A stretch of DNA of 64,000 bases from Methylobacterium sp. SyP6R (GCF_019216885.1 NZ_JAAQRC020000001.1:2772501-2836500); one strand, 5' to 3'. Positions 16,468 to 25,062 are shown, counted from the stretch's first letter. Numbers and translations: made by a program. The notes: a model not told the origin generated them from the sequence alone.

Positions 16468-17094
16468 TCACCGTGCCAGCTCGCGCAACCCGAGGCGGAT
16501 CAGGGTCTTGGCCTCCATTGCCGCCGCGCCCTCGCCGGCGCCCTTCAGCGCCGCGGCCACCGCCGCCGAGGCCTGGACCTGCGCGTAGCCGAGATTGACC
16601 AGCGCCGAGATCGCATCGGCGACCGGCTGGGGCGCGGTGTTGTCCTCCACCGCTCCGCTCAGCTGGATCAGGGCCGGATCGACGGGGGAGAAGGCGGGCG
16701 CCTTGTCCTTCAGTTCGGCCACGAGGCGGGCGGCGAGGCGCGGGCCGACGCCGGGGGCGCGGGCGATGGCGCCCTTGTCGCCGGTGGCGATGGCGGTGGC
16801 GAGGTCGCCCGGCTCCATCACCGAGAGCACGCCGAGCGCCACCCGGGTGCCGACGCCCTGCACGGTCTGGAGCAGGCGGAACCACTCGCGCTCCGCATCG
16901 GCCCGGAAGCCGTAGAGGCGGATCATGTCCTCGCGCACATGGGTCTCGATCGCCAGCTCCGCCGCCTCGCCGGTGGAGGGCAGGCGCTGGAGCGTGCGGG
17001 CCGAGCAATGCACCACGTAGCCGACGCCGTGCACGTCGAGGATCACGAAATCCTCGCCGTAGGAATCCACCACGCCCTTCAGCTTGCCGATCAT
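16468..17094 (-). CDS. ruvA: Holliday junction branch migration protein RuvA
   Basis: A 208-residue RuvA of normal length. It has the N-terminal OB domain ([31 protein letters not shown]), the tetramer-interface motif [12 protein letters not shown], and two helix-hairpin-helix motifs ([17 protein letters not shown] and [19 protein letters not shown]). The C-terminal domain III (about 155-205; [22 protein letters not shown]) contacts RuvB. RuvA binds four-way junctions and loads RuvB helicase. Neither ruvC (expected upstream) nor ruvB (expected downstream) is next to it, so the usual ruvCAB cluster is broken here. Confidence 0.95.
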   Translation of the reverse strand: MIGKLKGVVDSYGEDFVILDVHGVGYVVHCSARTLQRLPSTGEAAELAIETHVREDMIRLYGFRADAEREWFRLLQTVQGVGTRVALGVLSVMEPGDLATAIATGDKGAIARAPGVGPRLAARLVAELKDKAPAFSPVDPALIQLSGAVEDNTAPQPVADAISALVNLGYAQVQASAAVAAALKGAGEGAAAMEAKTLIRLGLRELAR

Positions 17095-17216
17095 CGCCTG
17101 CCGGATCTCTGGCGGGCGAGAAGCGCCCGGGTCCCGGCCTTATCCAGCACGGGCCCGGCCCACAAGGCGCATCGATGCGGCGCGTCGCCCCGCCGGCGTG
17201 ACCCGGACTACGGCCG

Positions 17217-17822
17217 TCAGCTCAGGCGGCGCAGATAGGCCCGGCGCAGGCCCTTGCCGATCTCGCGGCCGAGTTCCAGGAGCAGCATGTCGACGATCCG
17301 CAGCAGGAACGGCCGGTCCGCCGTCACGAGGGCCTCGCGGGCGGCGATGCAGGCCTCGGCGGCCTGCTCGAGCGGGCAGTCCGGCCGCGCGTCGACGCAA
17401 TGGTCGTAGGCGGTCTCGCTCAGCGCGCTGCCGGTCATGTCGACCAGGATGCCGTGCGCCCGCACCGGGCGGCCGCCGCGGTCGCGCTCGTAGCGGGCGC
17501 GGGAGAGGACCCACAGGGTCCCGCCGGCGGTGTTCCGCACCCGGAACTCGGCCACGAAGGAGCCGCCCTGCGCCGCACCCTGGTGCATCCGGGCGAGGAC
17601 GGCGTCGCGGTCGTCGGGATGGATGCGGGCCGCGAAGACCCGCAGGGGCACGCCATTCGCCAGGCGGTCGAGATCGGCCCCGAACAGGTCGCCGGCGACA
17701 TCGTCGGCATGCATCCGGTCGTCGGCGATATCCCACGACCAGGTCCCGACCATGTCCACCGTCGCCGGCAGTATCGGCCGCCCCGCACCGGCGACGCGCA
17801 TTCCCTCGGCGTCCCTGATCAT
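17217..17822 (-). CDS. PAS-domain signalling protein
   Basis: A 201-residue soluble protein. A PAS_3-type fold at about 18-125 (TWSWDIADDRMHADDVAGDLFG, RIHPDDRDAVLARMHQG, FVAEFRVRNTAGGTLWVLSRARYERD) is followed by a helical tail with no kinase, cyclase or HTH signature. Such stand-alone PAS proteins are common in light- and redox-responsive alphaproteobacteria. The cofactor is not predictable. It lies 122 bp upstream of ruvA on the same strand. Confidence 0.8.
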   Translation of the reverse strand: MIRDAEGMRVAGAGRPILPATVDMVGTWSWDIADDRMHADDVAGDLFGADLDRLANGVPLRVFAARIHPDDRDAVLARMHQGAAQGGSFVAEFRVRNTAGGTLWVLSRARYERDRGGRPVRAHGILVDMTGSALSETAYDHCVDARPDCPLEQAAEACIAAREALVTADRPFLLRIVDMLLLELGREIGKGLRRAYLRRLS

Positions 17823-18243
17823 GGATCTCCGCGGCCTCCGCCTCGCCCGACGCCCCCGGAGTATCGGACGCGTTTCCGGCCTTGTGCGCTCTCCCGGCGA
17901 GGCCGGTCAATGCAGGTATTTTGCGGTGGTCCTGACGGTCGCGCCGCGATGAACGCAAGGTCCGGCCGCCGGTCGCGGACCGCCGGACGGGCGCGGAGAC
18001 GCGGCTGAACGGCGTCGATACCCGGGCTATGCGACCGGCGATCGGTGCCGTTGTGGCGGGGCGGTCGATCCCGGGCCCGAGGTGGATGCCTTCCACGCCG
18101 AGGTGCCGTCCTTCGTCGTCCCGATCACCGGCGATGCGAGCGGGGTGGATGGCGTCATTCTGCCCGCGACGACGGGCGCCGCATGGGCTACGGTCGGCGC
18201 AGATCTCACTGTGAACCCAGTCATCATCTCAGGTCGGGTTTTT
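17823..18243. other. Intergenic region, nothing recognised
   Basis: 421 bp separate the PAS gene (minus) from the MT-A70 gene (plus). An open frame extends upstream of the MTase start to 18082 but lacks family sequence. This is the probable left edge of an accessory patch; no repeat or integrase remnant was found. Confidence 0.45.
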
Positions 18244-18933
18244 ATGAAGCAATCGCCGCCTCCGATCGATGTCGGCTCGTCCGCCGAAGATCTTCGCGCG
18301 TTTCTGGCGGCGAAGAAGACCAAGTACGGGACGGTGATGGCGGATCCGCCGTGGCAGTTCGTGAACCGCACCGGTAAGATGGCGCCGGAGCACAAGCGCC
18401 TCTCCCGCTACGCGACGATGACGCTGCCCGAAATCTGCATGTTGCCCGTCCAGGAGGCCGCCGCCCCGGTCAGTCACCTGTACCTTTGGGTCCCCAACGC
18501 CTTGCTGCCCGAGGGGCTGGAGGTCATGCGGGCCTGGGGTTTCGCCTACAAGTCCAACATCGTCTGGCACAAGATCAGGAAGGACGGTGGTTCCGACGGG
18601 CGCGGCGTCGGTTTCTACTTCCGGAACGTCACCGAGCTCCTGCTGTTCGGCATCCGGGGCAAGAACGCTCGCACGCTCGCCCCGGGACGGACGCAGGTCA
18701 ACATGCTGCAGACCCGCAAGCGGGAGCATTCCCGCAAGCCGGACGAGCAGTACGACCTGATCGAGGCCTGCTCGCCCGGGCCGCGCCTCGAGCTCTTCGG
18801 GCGCGGTGTCAGGACCGGCTGGCACACCTGGGGAAACCAGGCCGACGACAGCTACGCGCCGACATGGGACACCTACGCCCATCATTCCCGGGCGCCGGGC
18901 CATCGCGACGAGGACCGAATCCTCATCGATTAG
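18244..18933 (+). CDS. MT-A70 family adenine-N6 DNA methyltransferase
   Basis: A 229-residue protein starting at MKQSPPPIDVGSS; the open frame extends 54 codons further upstream without family sequence. The MT-A70 catalytic motif DPPW is at residues 34-37 (YGTVMADPPWQF). Further family segments are LYLWVPNALLPEGLEVMRAWGF, YKSNIVWHKI, TELLLFGIRGK, KPDEQYDLIEACSPGPRLELFGR and GWHTWGNQ. In bacteria the family makes N6-methyladenine in DNA. It converges on the restriction-endonuclease-like gene with an 11-bp 3' overlap (18923-18933), so it is most likely the protective methylase of a type II system. Confidence 0.9.
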   Translation: MKQSPPPIDVGSSAEDLRAFLAAKKTKYGTVMADPPWQFVNRTGKMAPEHKRLSRYATMTLPEICMLPVQEAAAPVSHLYLWVPNALLPEGLEVMRAWGFAYKSNIVWHKIRKDGGSDGRGVGFYFRNVTELLLFGIRGKNARTLAPGRTQVNMLQTRKREHSRKPDEQYDLIEACSPGPRLELFGRGVRTGWHTWGNQADDSYAPTWDTYAHHSRAPGHRDEDRILID

Positions 18934-19726
18934 AGGTGTCGTCGATCGACTCGGCCTCGCCCTCATCAAGGAGAGCTTCCACGACCGCCTCCGGCTCGCC
19001 GAACGTCACGATGGATGCCGGCAGGCCGATCAGCAGCAGGGGGCAGGGATTGCCGACGCCGCGATGGACCCTGTCCTCGAGCTTGCGCCAATGCGTCGTC
19101 GCGGCGCCGAACTTGTCGGCGACGAACGACGCCGACCACGCCTCGGGGAACGTCATGCCCCCGCGCTGACGGCTGGCGTAGTTGTTGCGCTGCCGCTTCG
19201 TCGGACTCAGTCCTAGACCCGTCAGGTCGTCGACGGAGGCGAGGCCCCGCTCCTCCGCGAACCGACGTACCAGCGCCCGGAGCTCGTCCTGGAGGGACGC
19301 GCCGCGCGTCACGATCACCCCGATGCTGATCGCGCCGTCCGCGTGCAGGCGCTTGAAGTTCTCCAGGTCCCGATCGAAGAACGGGTCCTTGTTGTTCCAC
19401 TCGATCTCCAGGGCGACGGTGCCCGCGGCGAAGTCGCGGATATGGTCGACCTCGTGCGACTGGCTCTCCCGCGCCCGGCCGTCGATCACGCGCTGGACGA
19501 CGAAGTTGTGCTTGCGCCAGCCCCGATCCTTGAGGGCGCGCCGAAGCCGCTGGGTGCCTTTCGTCTCGCCGCCACCCGATCCGACGATTTCCTCGATGGG
19601 GACGGACGACGCGAGCAGGATCTGCTCGATCTCCGTGGCGACCTCGGGGAAATCGACGCCCAGGATCGCCCGCGCGTGCGAGCGGAATTCGATCTGGAAG
19701 CCGGCTTGGGCGAGAGAGTCGAGCAT
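18923..19726 (-). CDS. BglII/BstYI-family type II restriction endonuclease
   Basis: A 267-residue protein. The central segment (about 91-140; HEVDHIRDFAAGTVALEIEWNNKDPFFDRDL then FKRLHADGAISIGVIVTR) matches the conserved core of BglII/BstYI-type endonucleases. Probable metal-site acids are Asp94 and the E-x-E at 107-109. BglII cuts A/GATCT and BstYI R/GATCY, so a GATC-centred target is likely but unproven. The converging MT-A70 methylase would supply protection. No frameshift or truncation is seen, so the system may be active. Naming rests on motif recall; a vaguely related nuclease cannot be excluded. Confidence 0.82.
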   Translation of the reverse strand: MLDSLAQAGFQIEFRSHARAILGVDFPEVATEIEQILLASSVPIEEIVGSGGGETKGTQRLRRALKDRGWRKHNFVVQRVIDGRARESQSHEVDHIRDFAAGTVALEIEWNNKDPFFDRDLENFKRLHADGAISIGVIVTRGASLQDELRALVRRFAEERGLASVDDLTGLGLSPTKRQRNNYASRQRGGMTFPEAWSASFVADKFGAATTHWRKLEDRVHRGVGNPCPLLLIGLPASIVTFGEPEAVVEALLDEGEAESIDDTSNR

Positions 19727-19889
19727 GCCGGCTGGCTACCAGACCGAGTGATCGGGATCCACCAGGTTGCAGCCTGTGACACGGCCCTGGTCGCGCGGTT
19801 GGGGCCGGGGTCCTTGTCTGGGTCAGGTTCCGGACGTTTCGCGAGGCGAACTCTACAAGCACAAGGTGCCACTCCATGCTCCTGGCACG

Positions 19890-20030
19890 GTGAGCGACGC
19901 CATGGTGCACCTGCAGGGGCCGGCCGAGGTGCTGACTCTCCTGCGGGAGATCCGGGATCTGATGCGGCAGATGGTCGAACTGCTGCGCTCCATCGACCGG
20001 GAGCAGATTCGCAACCATGGGCACGACTGA
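19890..20030 (+). CDS. Small hypothetical coiled-coil protein
   Basis: A 46-residue frame from GTG (an ATG at 19902 gives 42 residues). Nearly the whole protein is one amphipathic helix (GPAEVLTLLREIRDLMRQMVELLRSIDREQ). A GC hairpin followed by five T residues (20063-20095) lies 33 bp after the stop and supports a real short transcript. No family is recognised. Confidence 0.38.
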   Translation: MSDAMVHLQGPAEVLTLLREIRDLMRQMVELLRSIDREQIRNHGHD

Positions 20031-20062
20031 TCCGGGGCGGCCCGGCATCGGCCACACTTTGG

Positions 20063-20095
20063 GCCCCGCGCGGTGTGTTCCGGCGGGGCATTTTT
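20063..20095 (+). terminator. Rho-independent terminator
   Basis: Perfect 7-bp stem GCCCCGC (20063-20069) / GCGGGGC (20083-20089) with a 13-nt loop, followed by ATTTTT. It lies downstream of the small plus-strand frame at 19890-20030. Confidence 0.6.
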
Positions 20096-20177
20096 CGTTC
20101 ACAATGATCGAAGGAACAAACAGGCTGGCACGACGCATCGAAGCCGCGTCACGCGAGGCATGACGCGGCCTGCTCAC

Positions 20178-20624
20178 CTATGCGGCGAGCTTATAGTTCG
20201 TGGGATCCGATCCATCGATCCGCAGCGGCGCTGTCTCAGCGCTGGGCACGCACCAGCCCGCGATGTCTCGCACATCAGCATCCTTCGGCAGTTGCAGCGT
20301 GTCTCTTGCCACGAGTCGGATGATCGCCTCCGCGTTGCTGTCGATCTCGATCTCGTTCCTCTCCCACCGGCTCACGGCCAGCGGTTCGCGATGAACGATC
20401 GTAGCGAGTTCCGCCTGGGTGCACCCCATTTCGGTGCGGAGGAAGCGCAGCTCAGCGCCAGTGATGGCGGAGCGCTTCGTCACGATACCGTGGGCGATAG
20501 CCTGATGCAGGCCATTGATGTTCGGGATCGTCACGCACTCCTCCCCAGCGTCATCATGCAGGAGCGACACGCCCTCGATGATAACGTTGTTGAGCCCGCT
20601 CTCCGTGTAGCGATAGGCGTTCAT
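20178..20624 (-). CDS. HTH (XRE-type) antitoxin
   Basis: A 148-residue protein. The start MNAYRYTESG is chosen because GAGGG lies 6 nt upstream; the frame extends to 20663. The N-terminal half (to about 60) probably binds the toxin. A helix-turn-helix at about 72-115 reads TGAELRFLRTEMGCTQAELATIVHREPLAVSRWERNE. It lies 67 bp downstream of the DUF4258 gene on the same strand, giving the toxin-first order seen in HigBA and MqsRA. It probably neutralises the toxin and represses the operon at the palindrome 21047-21065. Confidence 0.78.
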   Translation of the reverse strand: MNAYRYTESGLNNVIIEGVSLLHDDAGEECVTIPNINGLHQAIAHGIVTKRSAITGAELRFLRTEMGCTQAELATIVHREPLAVSRWERNEIEIDSNAEAIIRLVARDTLQLPKDADVRDIAGWCVPSAETAPLRIDGSDPTNYKLAA

Positions 20625-20691
20625 AGTTTCCCTCATACCGATTTTAGTGGGGTATTGCCCCAAAGCCAGGGCAAGAATGCCCCATGTTTGT

Positions 20692-21021
20692 TTACGTCTC
20701 GTCTACGAACATCACGGTCACCAGTTTCATCCAGAGGCTTGTAACATCGGGGATAACAACCACGCATAGGGTCCGACTACCGGAATTTGGCGATCTGCTT
20801 TCCACCCGGTACTTGTATAGGCCCGCTTGAGTCGACTCCTGCGGGTGTTCGTACACGAAGCCGTGCTTGAGGACGTATCGGGCGTCACCGGTGGTGAGAC
20901 CTCTTTCCTCAAGCCGATCACGAACGTGGCTCGTGTACGTGATCCGCAGACGGTCGCTCTTAGCCAGCGTCCTGACTGCATCCGTCGCATCGGATGGCTT
21001 CCATGGCTGGCTCGGCGCCAT
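20692..21021 (-). CDS. DUF4258 toxin-like protein
   Basis: A 109-residue protein with a DUF4258/RelE-like core: ITYTSHVRDRLEERGLTTGDARYVLKHGFVYEHPQES, YKYRVESRSPNSGSRTLCVVVIPD and LVTVMF. The fold class includes ribosome-dependent or free mRNA interferases. The gene is preceded by GGAGGG 7 nt before ATG and followed by an HTH antitoxin gene on the same strand. Toxicity is inferred from the pairing. Confidence 0.7.
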   Translation of the reverse strand: MAPSQPWKPSDATDAVRTLAKSDRLRITYTSHVRDRLEERGLTTGDARYVLKHGFVYEHPQESTQAGLYKYRVESRSPNSGSRTLCVVVIPDVTSLWMKLVTVMFVDET

Positions 21022-21046
21022 CGGTTGCCCTCCTCACGGCAACAGG

Positions 21047-21065
21047 ACTTATCATCGTGATAAGT
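21047..21065. promoter_or_regulatory. Perfect inverted repeat, probable toxin-antitoxin operator
   Basis: ACTTATCA-TCG-TGATAAGT, two perfect 8-bp arms with a 3-bp spacer, 26 bp upstream of the toxin gene start. Position and symmetry suit autoregulation by the HTH antitoxin. Confidence 0.55.
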
Positions 21066-21580
21066 GCCCCGCCATACCTAATGTGTGGTTTTCGGATTAC
21101 AAGTTCGTCAGATTGCACGCCCCGAGAGGGTTGCGATCGTAGCGCGCAAACCGCCATCAGCAGTGCTACCGATGTCGGTAGCGGTCCTATGCGCCCTCCT
21201 TAAAAGCGGTGTCGACAGCGTCGCTATCTAACTCGGCACATAGCTTCATGATCCCTCGCATCGCAGTTTTCCGCGTTGCGGCAACGCACGCCGCGGCCGC
21301 AGCCGCGCTCGCGCGTCGTGCATGGAACCGCGTCCGCAGTCACCTTGGGTCGATCATGGCCGAGTCCAACTCTCATGCACTACAACTGGCTCGTTGCCCA
21401 CCAGCACCGCCGAGCGGGGCATTTTTCATGCCCGCTCCCGCCCGGAACAGGACAAGAACGACTAGTGGGACTTTAGCGGGACCATGCGCACCGAAGCGGC
21501 ATTTTCGAGCACCTTCGCGCCCCTTCCGCCCCGCCCCGCAGCTTGCACCCTGACGGGAATTTCACTAGGACACGAGGCAT
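21066..21580. other. Intergenic region between toxin-antitoxin pair and tRNA-Pro
   Basis: 515 bp without a convincing gene. A TGCCC/GGGCA stem followed by ATTTTT near 21394-21425 is a weak plus-strand terminator. No copy of the tRNA 3' end that would mark an attachment site was found. Confidence 0.4.
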
Positions 21581-21657
<77 letters not shown>

Positions 21658-21682
21658 TTCAGCCCACGGATCAGAGCCCGCG

Positions 21683-21991
21683 ATGTCGACCGCCCGCATC
21701 TTCCGCCCTGCCAAGGACCCGACCCAGTCCGGCCTCGCCCGGACCAAGCAGTGGACGCTGGAGTTCGAGCAGACGAGCCCGCGGGAGACCGAGCCGCTGA
21801 TGGGCTGGACCTCGTCCTCGGACATGCTGCAGCAGGTGCGGCTCGAATTCGACACCAAGGACGAGGCGATCGCCTACGCGACCCGCGAGGGGCTGGCCTA
21901 CCGGGTCGAGGAGCCGCAGGAGGCCCTGCGCCGCGGCCTCTCCTATTCCGACAACTTCAAGTACAACCGCACCGCCCCCTGGACCCACTGA
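21683..21991 (+). CDS. ETC complex I subunit (NDUFS4/AQDQ family)
   Basis: A 102-residue protein of the NDUFS4-like family found as an accessory subunit of alphaproteobacterial NADH:ubiquinone oxidoreductase. It shows ARIFRPAKDPTQSG, WTLEFEQTSPRETEPLMGWTSSSDMLQQVRLEF and FDTKDEAIAYATREGLAYRVEEP. It is a short cytosolic peripheral subunit with no membrane segment. It starts 25 bp after tRNA-Pro. It stops 14 bp before the convergent SplB-like gene. Confidence 0.92.
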   Translation: MSTARIFRPAKDPTQSGLARTKQWTLEFEQTSPRETEPLMGWTSSSDMLQQVRLEFDTKDEAIAYATREGLAYRVEEPQEALRRGLSYSDNFKYNRTAPWTH

Positions 21992-22004
21992 TCCCGGCCG
22001 CGAC

Positions 22005-23075
22005 TCAGAACGCGTAGCGCACGGCGCAATAGGGCAGCTCCTCGGCGAGGAGCGCCTTGAACCGGGCAAGCCACCGGCCCTTCCAGCGCGCACGGTAGCG
22101 CAGATTCTCCATCCCACCCTCGGAGCGCTTGGTCTCCTGGATGTCGGGGCGCCACAGCAGCGCCTCGGCCTTCGGGTGCCAGCGCAGGTTCACGTCGTGC
22201 AGAGCGGCGTTGTGGGTAAGGAAGATGATCTCGGCCTTGAGCTGCGCCCTGGCAGCCGGGCCGATTCCGGCATCGAGCGCGCGAAACAGCATCCGCCAAT
22301 CCTCCTCCCAGCCCTCGTACAGGATCACCGGCGAGAAATTGACGTGGACCTCGTAGCCGGCGGCGACGAAATCGTCGATCGCGGCGATCCGCTCCGGCAT
22401 CGGTGAGGTGCGCACGTCGACCACCCGGGCGATGCGCTCGGGCATCAGCGAGAACCGGATCCGGGTCTTGCCCTCCGGCGCGTAGGCCAGCAGGTCGCGG
22501 TTGACGAACTTGGTGGCGAACGAGGCCCTGGCGTTCGGGATCGCCCGGAACAGCCCGACGAGGTCGCGCACGCTGTCGCAGGCGAGGGCATCGACCGAGA
22601 GGTCGCCGTTCTCGCCGATGTCGTAGACCCAGAATCTCTCGTCGATCTGGTCGGGGGCGGGGAGGGGGCCTTGGGCGGCGGCGTGGCGCTGGATCGCCCG
22701 GCCGACGGCCTCCGTGTTGACGAACAGGGTGATCGGGTTGGCGTAGCCCTTGCGGCGCGGCACGTAGCAATAGGCGCAGGCCATGGCGCAGCCGTTGGAG
22801 CTCGACGGCGCGATGAAATGGGCGCTGCGCCCGTTCGGCCGCGAGGCCAAGCCCTTCTTGACCCCGAGCACCAGGGTCGAGCGCTTGATCCGCACCCAAT
22901 CCTCGACCGAGCCGGCATTGCCGTGCAGCTCCGGGATGTTCCAGTGCGACGGCACTTCGATCCGCCGTGCGTCGGGGAAGCGGGCCAGGACCTCCCGGCC
23001 GCGGGCGAAGTCCTTGACCGCGGGCTCGTGGTAGATCGTGTCGATGGCGAGCAGGCGGGCGGGGGGACTGGACAG
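22005..23075 (-). CDS. Spore photoproduct lyase-like radical SAM protein
   Basis: About 356 residues. The radical-SAM cluster motif is CAMACAYC (C-x3-C-x2-C). The protein resembles SplB (HFIAPSSSNGCAMACAYCYVPRRKGYANPI, SVRDLVGLFRAIPNARASFATKFVN, HVNFSPVILYEGWEEDW). The only ATG/GTG start in the usual place is GTG at 22955, but clear family sequence (RLLAIDTIYHEPAVKDFARGREVL) continues upstream in the same frame. A CTG start at 23075 is therefore inferred; no strong ribosome-binding site precedes it. The family repairs spore photoproduct thymine dimers in Firmicutes. In non-sporulating Methylobacterium-type bacteria the substrate is unknown; DNA photodamage repair is plausible in a light-exposed organism. 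Confidence 0.85.
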   Translation of the reverse strand: MSSPPARLLAIDTIYHEPAVKDFARGREVLARFPDARRIEVPSHWNIPELHGNAGSVEDWVRIKRSTLVLGVKKGLASRPNGRSAHFIAPSSSNGCAMACAYCYVPRRKGYANPITLFVNTEAVGRAIQRHAAAQGPLPAPDQIDERFWVYDIGENGDLSVDALACDSVRDLVGLFRAIPNARASFATKFVNRDLLAYAPEGKTRIRFSLMPERIARVVDVRTSPMPERIAAIDDFVAAGYEVHVNFSPVILYEGWEEDWRMLFRALDAGIGPAARAQLKAEIIFLTHNAALHDVNLRWHPKAEALLWRPDIQETKRSEGGMENLRYRARWKGRWLARFKALLAEELPYCAVRYAF

Positions 23076-23102
23076 GGGGCGGGCTCTGCCGAAAGGAGAC
23101 CG

Positions 23103-24299
23103 TCAGGATCTAGGGTGGTCGCGCGGCTCCAGCAGGGGCACCAGCAGGGACGCCGCCGCGAAGGCGCCGCCGACGGCGCAGAGCGCCGGCCAGCCACCGG
23201 CTGCGAAGGCCCGGGTGCCGGCCGAGGCGCCGAGCGCCCCCCCGGCGAAGATCGCGGTGAAGAACACCGTGTTGATCCGCCCCCGCGCCCCGGGGGCGAG
23301 GGCGTAGACCCGGGTCTGGTTGGCGATCAGCGCGGTGTTGATGCCGATGTCGATGAGCAAGACCCCGACCGCGAGCGCGACCAGCGAGTGGCCGCCGAAG
23401 AGGCCGAACACCAGGAAGGCGGCGAGCGTCAGCACGGCGCCGCCGACCAGCACCGGGCGCGGGCTGCGGGTATCGGCGAAGCGCCCGGCGACCGGAGCGC
23501 AGAGCGCGCCCGCCGCGCCGATCAGCCCGAACAGGCCGGCCCCGGCCGGATCGAGCCCGAAGGGCGGCCCCTCGACGAGGAGCGCGAGCGTGGTCCAGAA
23601 CGCGTTGAAGGCGGCAAACAGCAGCGCCTGCGCCAGGGCGGCCCGGCGCAACACCGGCTGCTCGCGCACGAGATCGAGGATCGAGCCCATCAGCGCGCCG
23701 TAGCCGAGGCGCGCGGCGGGCGGCGTCCTCGGCAGGCCGAACCAGGCGAGGGCGGCGAAGGCCACGGAGAGCCCGGCCGCGCCGAGGAACACCGCCCGCC
23801 AGCCGAGCCACGCCCCGACGAAGCCGCTCAAGGTCCGGGCGAGCAGGATGCCCAGCAGCAGGCCCGTCATCACCTGGCCGACCATCCGGCCCCGCGTCGC
23901 GTCCGGCGCCAGTTCGGCGGCGAAGGGCACCGCCTGCTGCGCCGCCGTCGACAGTACCCCGATCAGGAAGCTCGCCAGAACCAGGACGCTCAAGGAGCCG
24001 CTGAAGCCCGCCAGGACCAGCACGGCGGCCAGCAGCAGGAGCTGACCGACGATCAGGCTGCGCCGCGCCACGGCGTCGCCGAGCGGCACGAGGCCGAGGA
24101 TGCCGATTCCATAGCCGGCAAGCGTCGCGGTCGGCACCAGCACCGAGGCGTCGTGGCCGAAGACCTGGACCAAGAGTCCGAGCAGCGGCTGGTTGTAGTA
24201 GATGTTGGCGACAGCCCCGCCGGCGATCAGGCTGAGGCTCAGGCGGGTCGCGGCGGAGAGGGGCGGCATGGTCGCGTCCTGCATGAGTGCGTCCTGCAT
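23103..24299 (-). CDS. MFS transporter
   Basis: About 398 residues from ATG 24299; further ATGs at 24284 and 24269 are possible because a MQDA sequence is repeated at the start. There are twelve hydrophobic helices. It belongs to the family of drug/sugar exporters that begins LSLIAGGAVANIYYNQPLL, with LVPLGDAVARRSLIVGQ as motif A and LSTAAQQAVPFAAELAPDATRGRMVGQVMTGLLLGILLAR. Predicted inner-membrane proton-driven exporter, substrate unknown. Its stop codon is immediately followed in the same frame by the extended SplB-like frame. Confidence 0.88.
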   Translation of the reverse strand: MQDALMQDATMPPLSAATRLSLSLIAGGAVANIYYNQPLLGLLVQVFGHDASVLVPTATLAGYGIGILGLVPLGDAVARRSLIVGQLLLLAAVLVLAGFSGSLSVLVLASFLIGVLSTAAQQAVPFAAELAPDATRGRMVGQVMTGLLLGILLARTLSGFVGAWLGWRAVFLGAAGLSVAFAALAWFGLPRTPPAARLGYGALMGSILDLVREQPVLRRAALAQALLFAAFNAFWTTLALLVEGPPFGLDPAGAGLFGLIGAAGALCAPVAGRFADTRSPRPVLVGGAVLTLAAFLVFGLFGGHSLVALAVGVLLIDIGINTALIANQTRVYALAPGARGRINTVFFTAIFAGGALGASAGTRAFAAGGWPALCAVGGAFAAASLLVPLLEPRDHPRS

Positions 24300-24749
24300 G
24301 CGTGTGTCTTGCGCGGGGAGCGTCTTGAAAGGGGATGCGCGCCCGACATAGCGGGTTTTCGCGCTGCGGCACCGGGGCCGCCCGCGCGGGGGGGCCGCCC
24401 TGCGGGCATGCCGCATCGCCGGCCGAGGTCGGCCGAGAAGATCGGCCAAGCTCGATCCGGCCGTGCCATCGATCACACGCCCGTGAGGCACCTTCCGTGA
24501 GCGGAGATCGTCGCCACATGATGGATCGAGCGAGCCCGAAATACCGACTTGCTCTGGTGCAGGATGCGCCGATACCTTTTTTCCGATCGTGGTCGATCGG
24601 TTCCCCGACGGGTGAGACGCGACAGACTGGGCGGAGCGCGGACGCGTGCTTCATTCCTGGTCCCGGCCGATGGCCGCGGCGCGGTCGCCTCGGGAGCCGG
24701 GAGCGGTAACCCACCCGTCATCGACGCGATCCATCGCTGGAGGAGACGG
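24300..24749. other. Intergenic region, nothing recognised
   Basis: 450 bp between the divergent MFS and small conserved gene. Open frames here are shadows without family or start signals. Both promoters must lie here, but no strong elements were seen. Confidence 0.45.
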
Positions 24750-24953
24750 ATGATGTCGCCGTACCGCGTACAGTTCGCCAAGCAGATCCTCGGGGTCCCG
24801 TTCACCGTCGGGACCGTGGAAATCGCCCGCGCGCGCGATCCGGAGCGGGCGGTCCGCGCCGCGACCTTACGCTTCGCCCGCCAGCACGGCGTCGAGGATT
24901 GGCGCGAGCGGGCCGACGTGGCGGAGGTCAATGGCGCGGCTCCGGCCTCCTGA
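24750..24953 (+). CDS. Small hypothetical protein
   Basis: A 67-residue protein starting MMSPYRVQFAKQILGVPFTVGTVEIARARDPERAVRAA. An ideal GGAGGAG ribosome-binding site lies about 8 nt upstream. It is a mixed alpha/beta protein without signal peptide. It is probably a conserved small cytosolic protein, since the beta-strand core is followed by a regular amphipathic helix. No domain name can be given. It is followed by a DUF1491 gene on the same strand. Confidence 0.65.
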   Translation: MMSPYRVQFAKQILGVPFTVGTVEIARARDPERAVRAATLRFARQHGVEDWRERADVAEVNGAAPAS

Positions 24954-25062
24954 TCCCGGACCCGTCTCACATCCACGGTTCGAAGCAGCGCCCGATTGCC
25001 CCGCGATCGGGCGCTGTCCTATGAGGAGCCGGCGACACCCCCCTCCGAGGATGCCCCGCCCG

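Noticed and set aside
22671..24500. Long plus-strand open frame (609 codons) opposite the SplB-like and MFS genes
   Set aside because: Composition is Arg/Gly/Glu/Gln-rich shadow coding from the antisense of real genes; no family sequence or ribosome-binding site.
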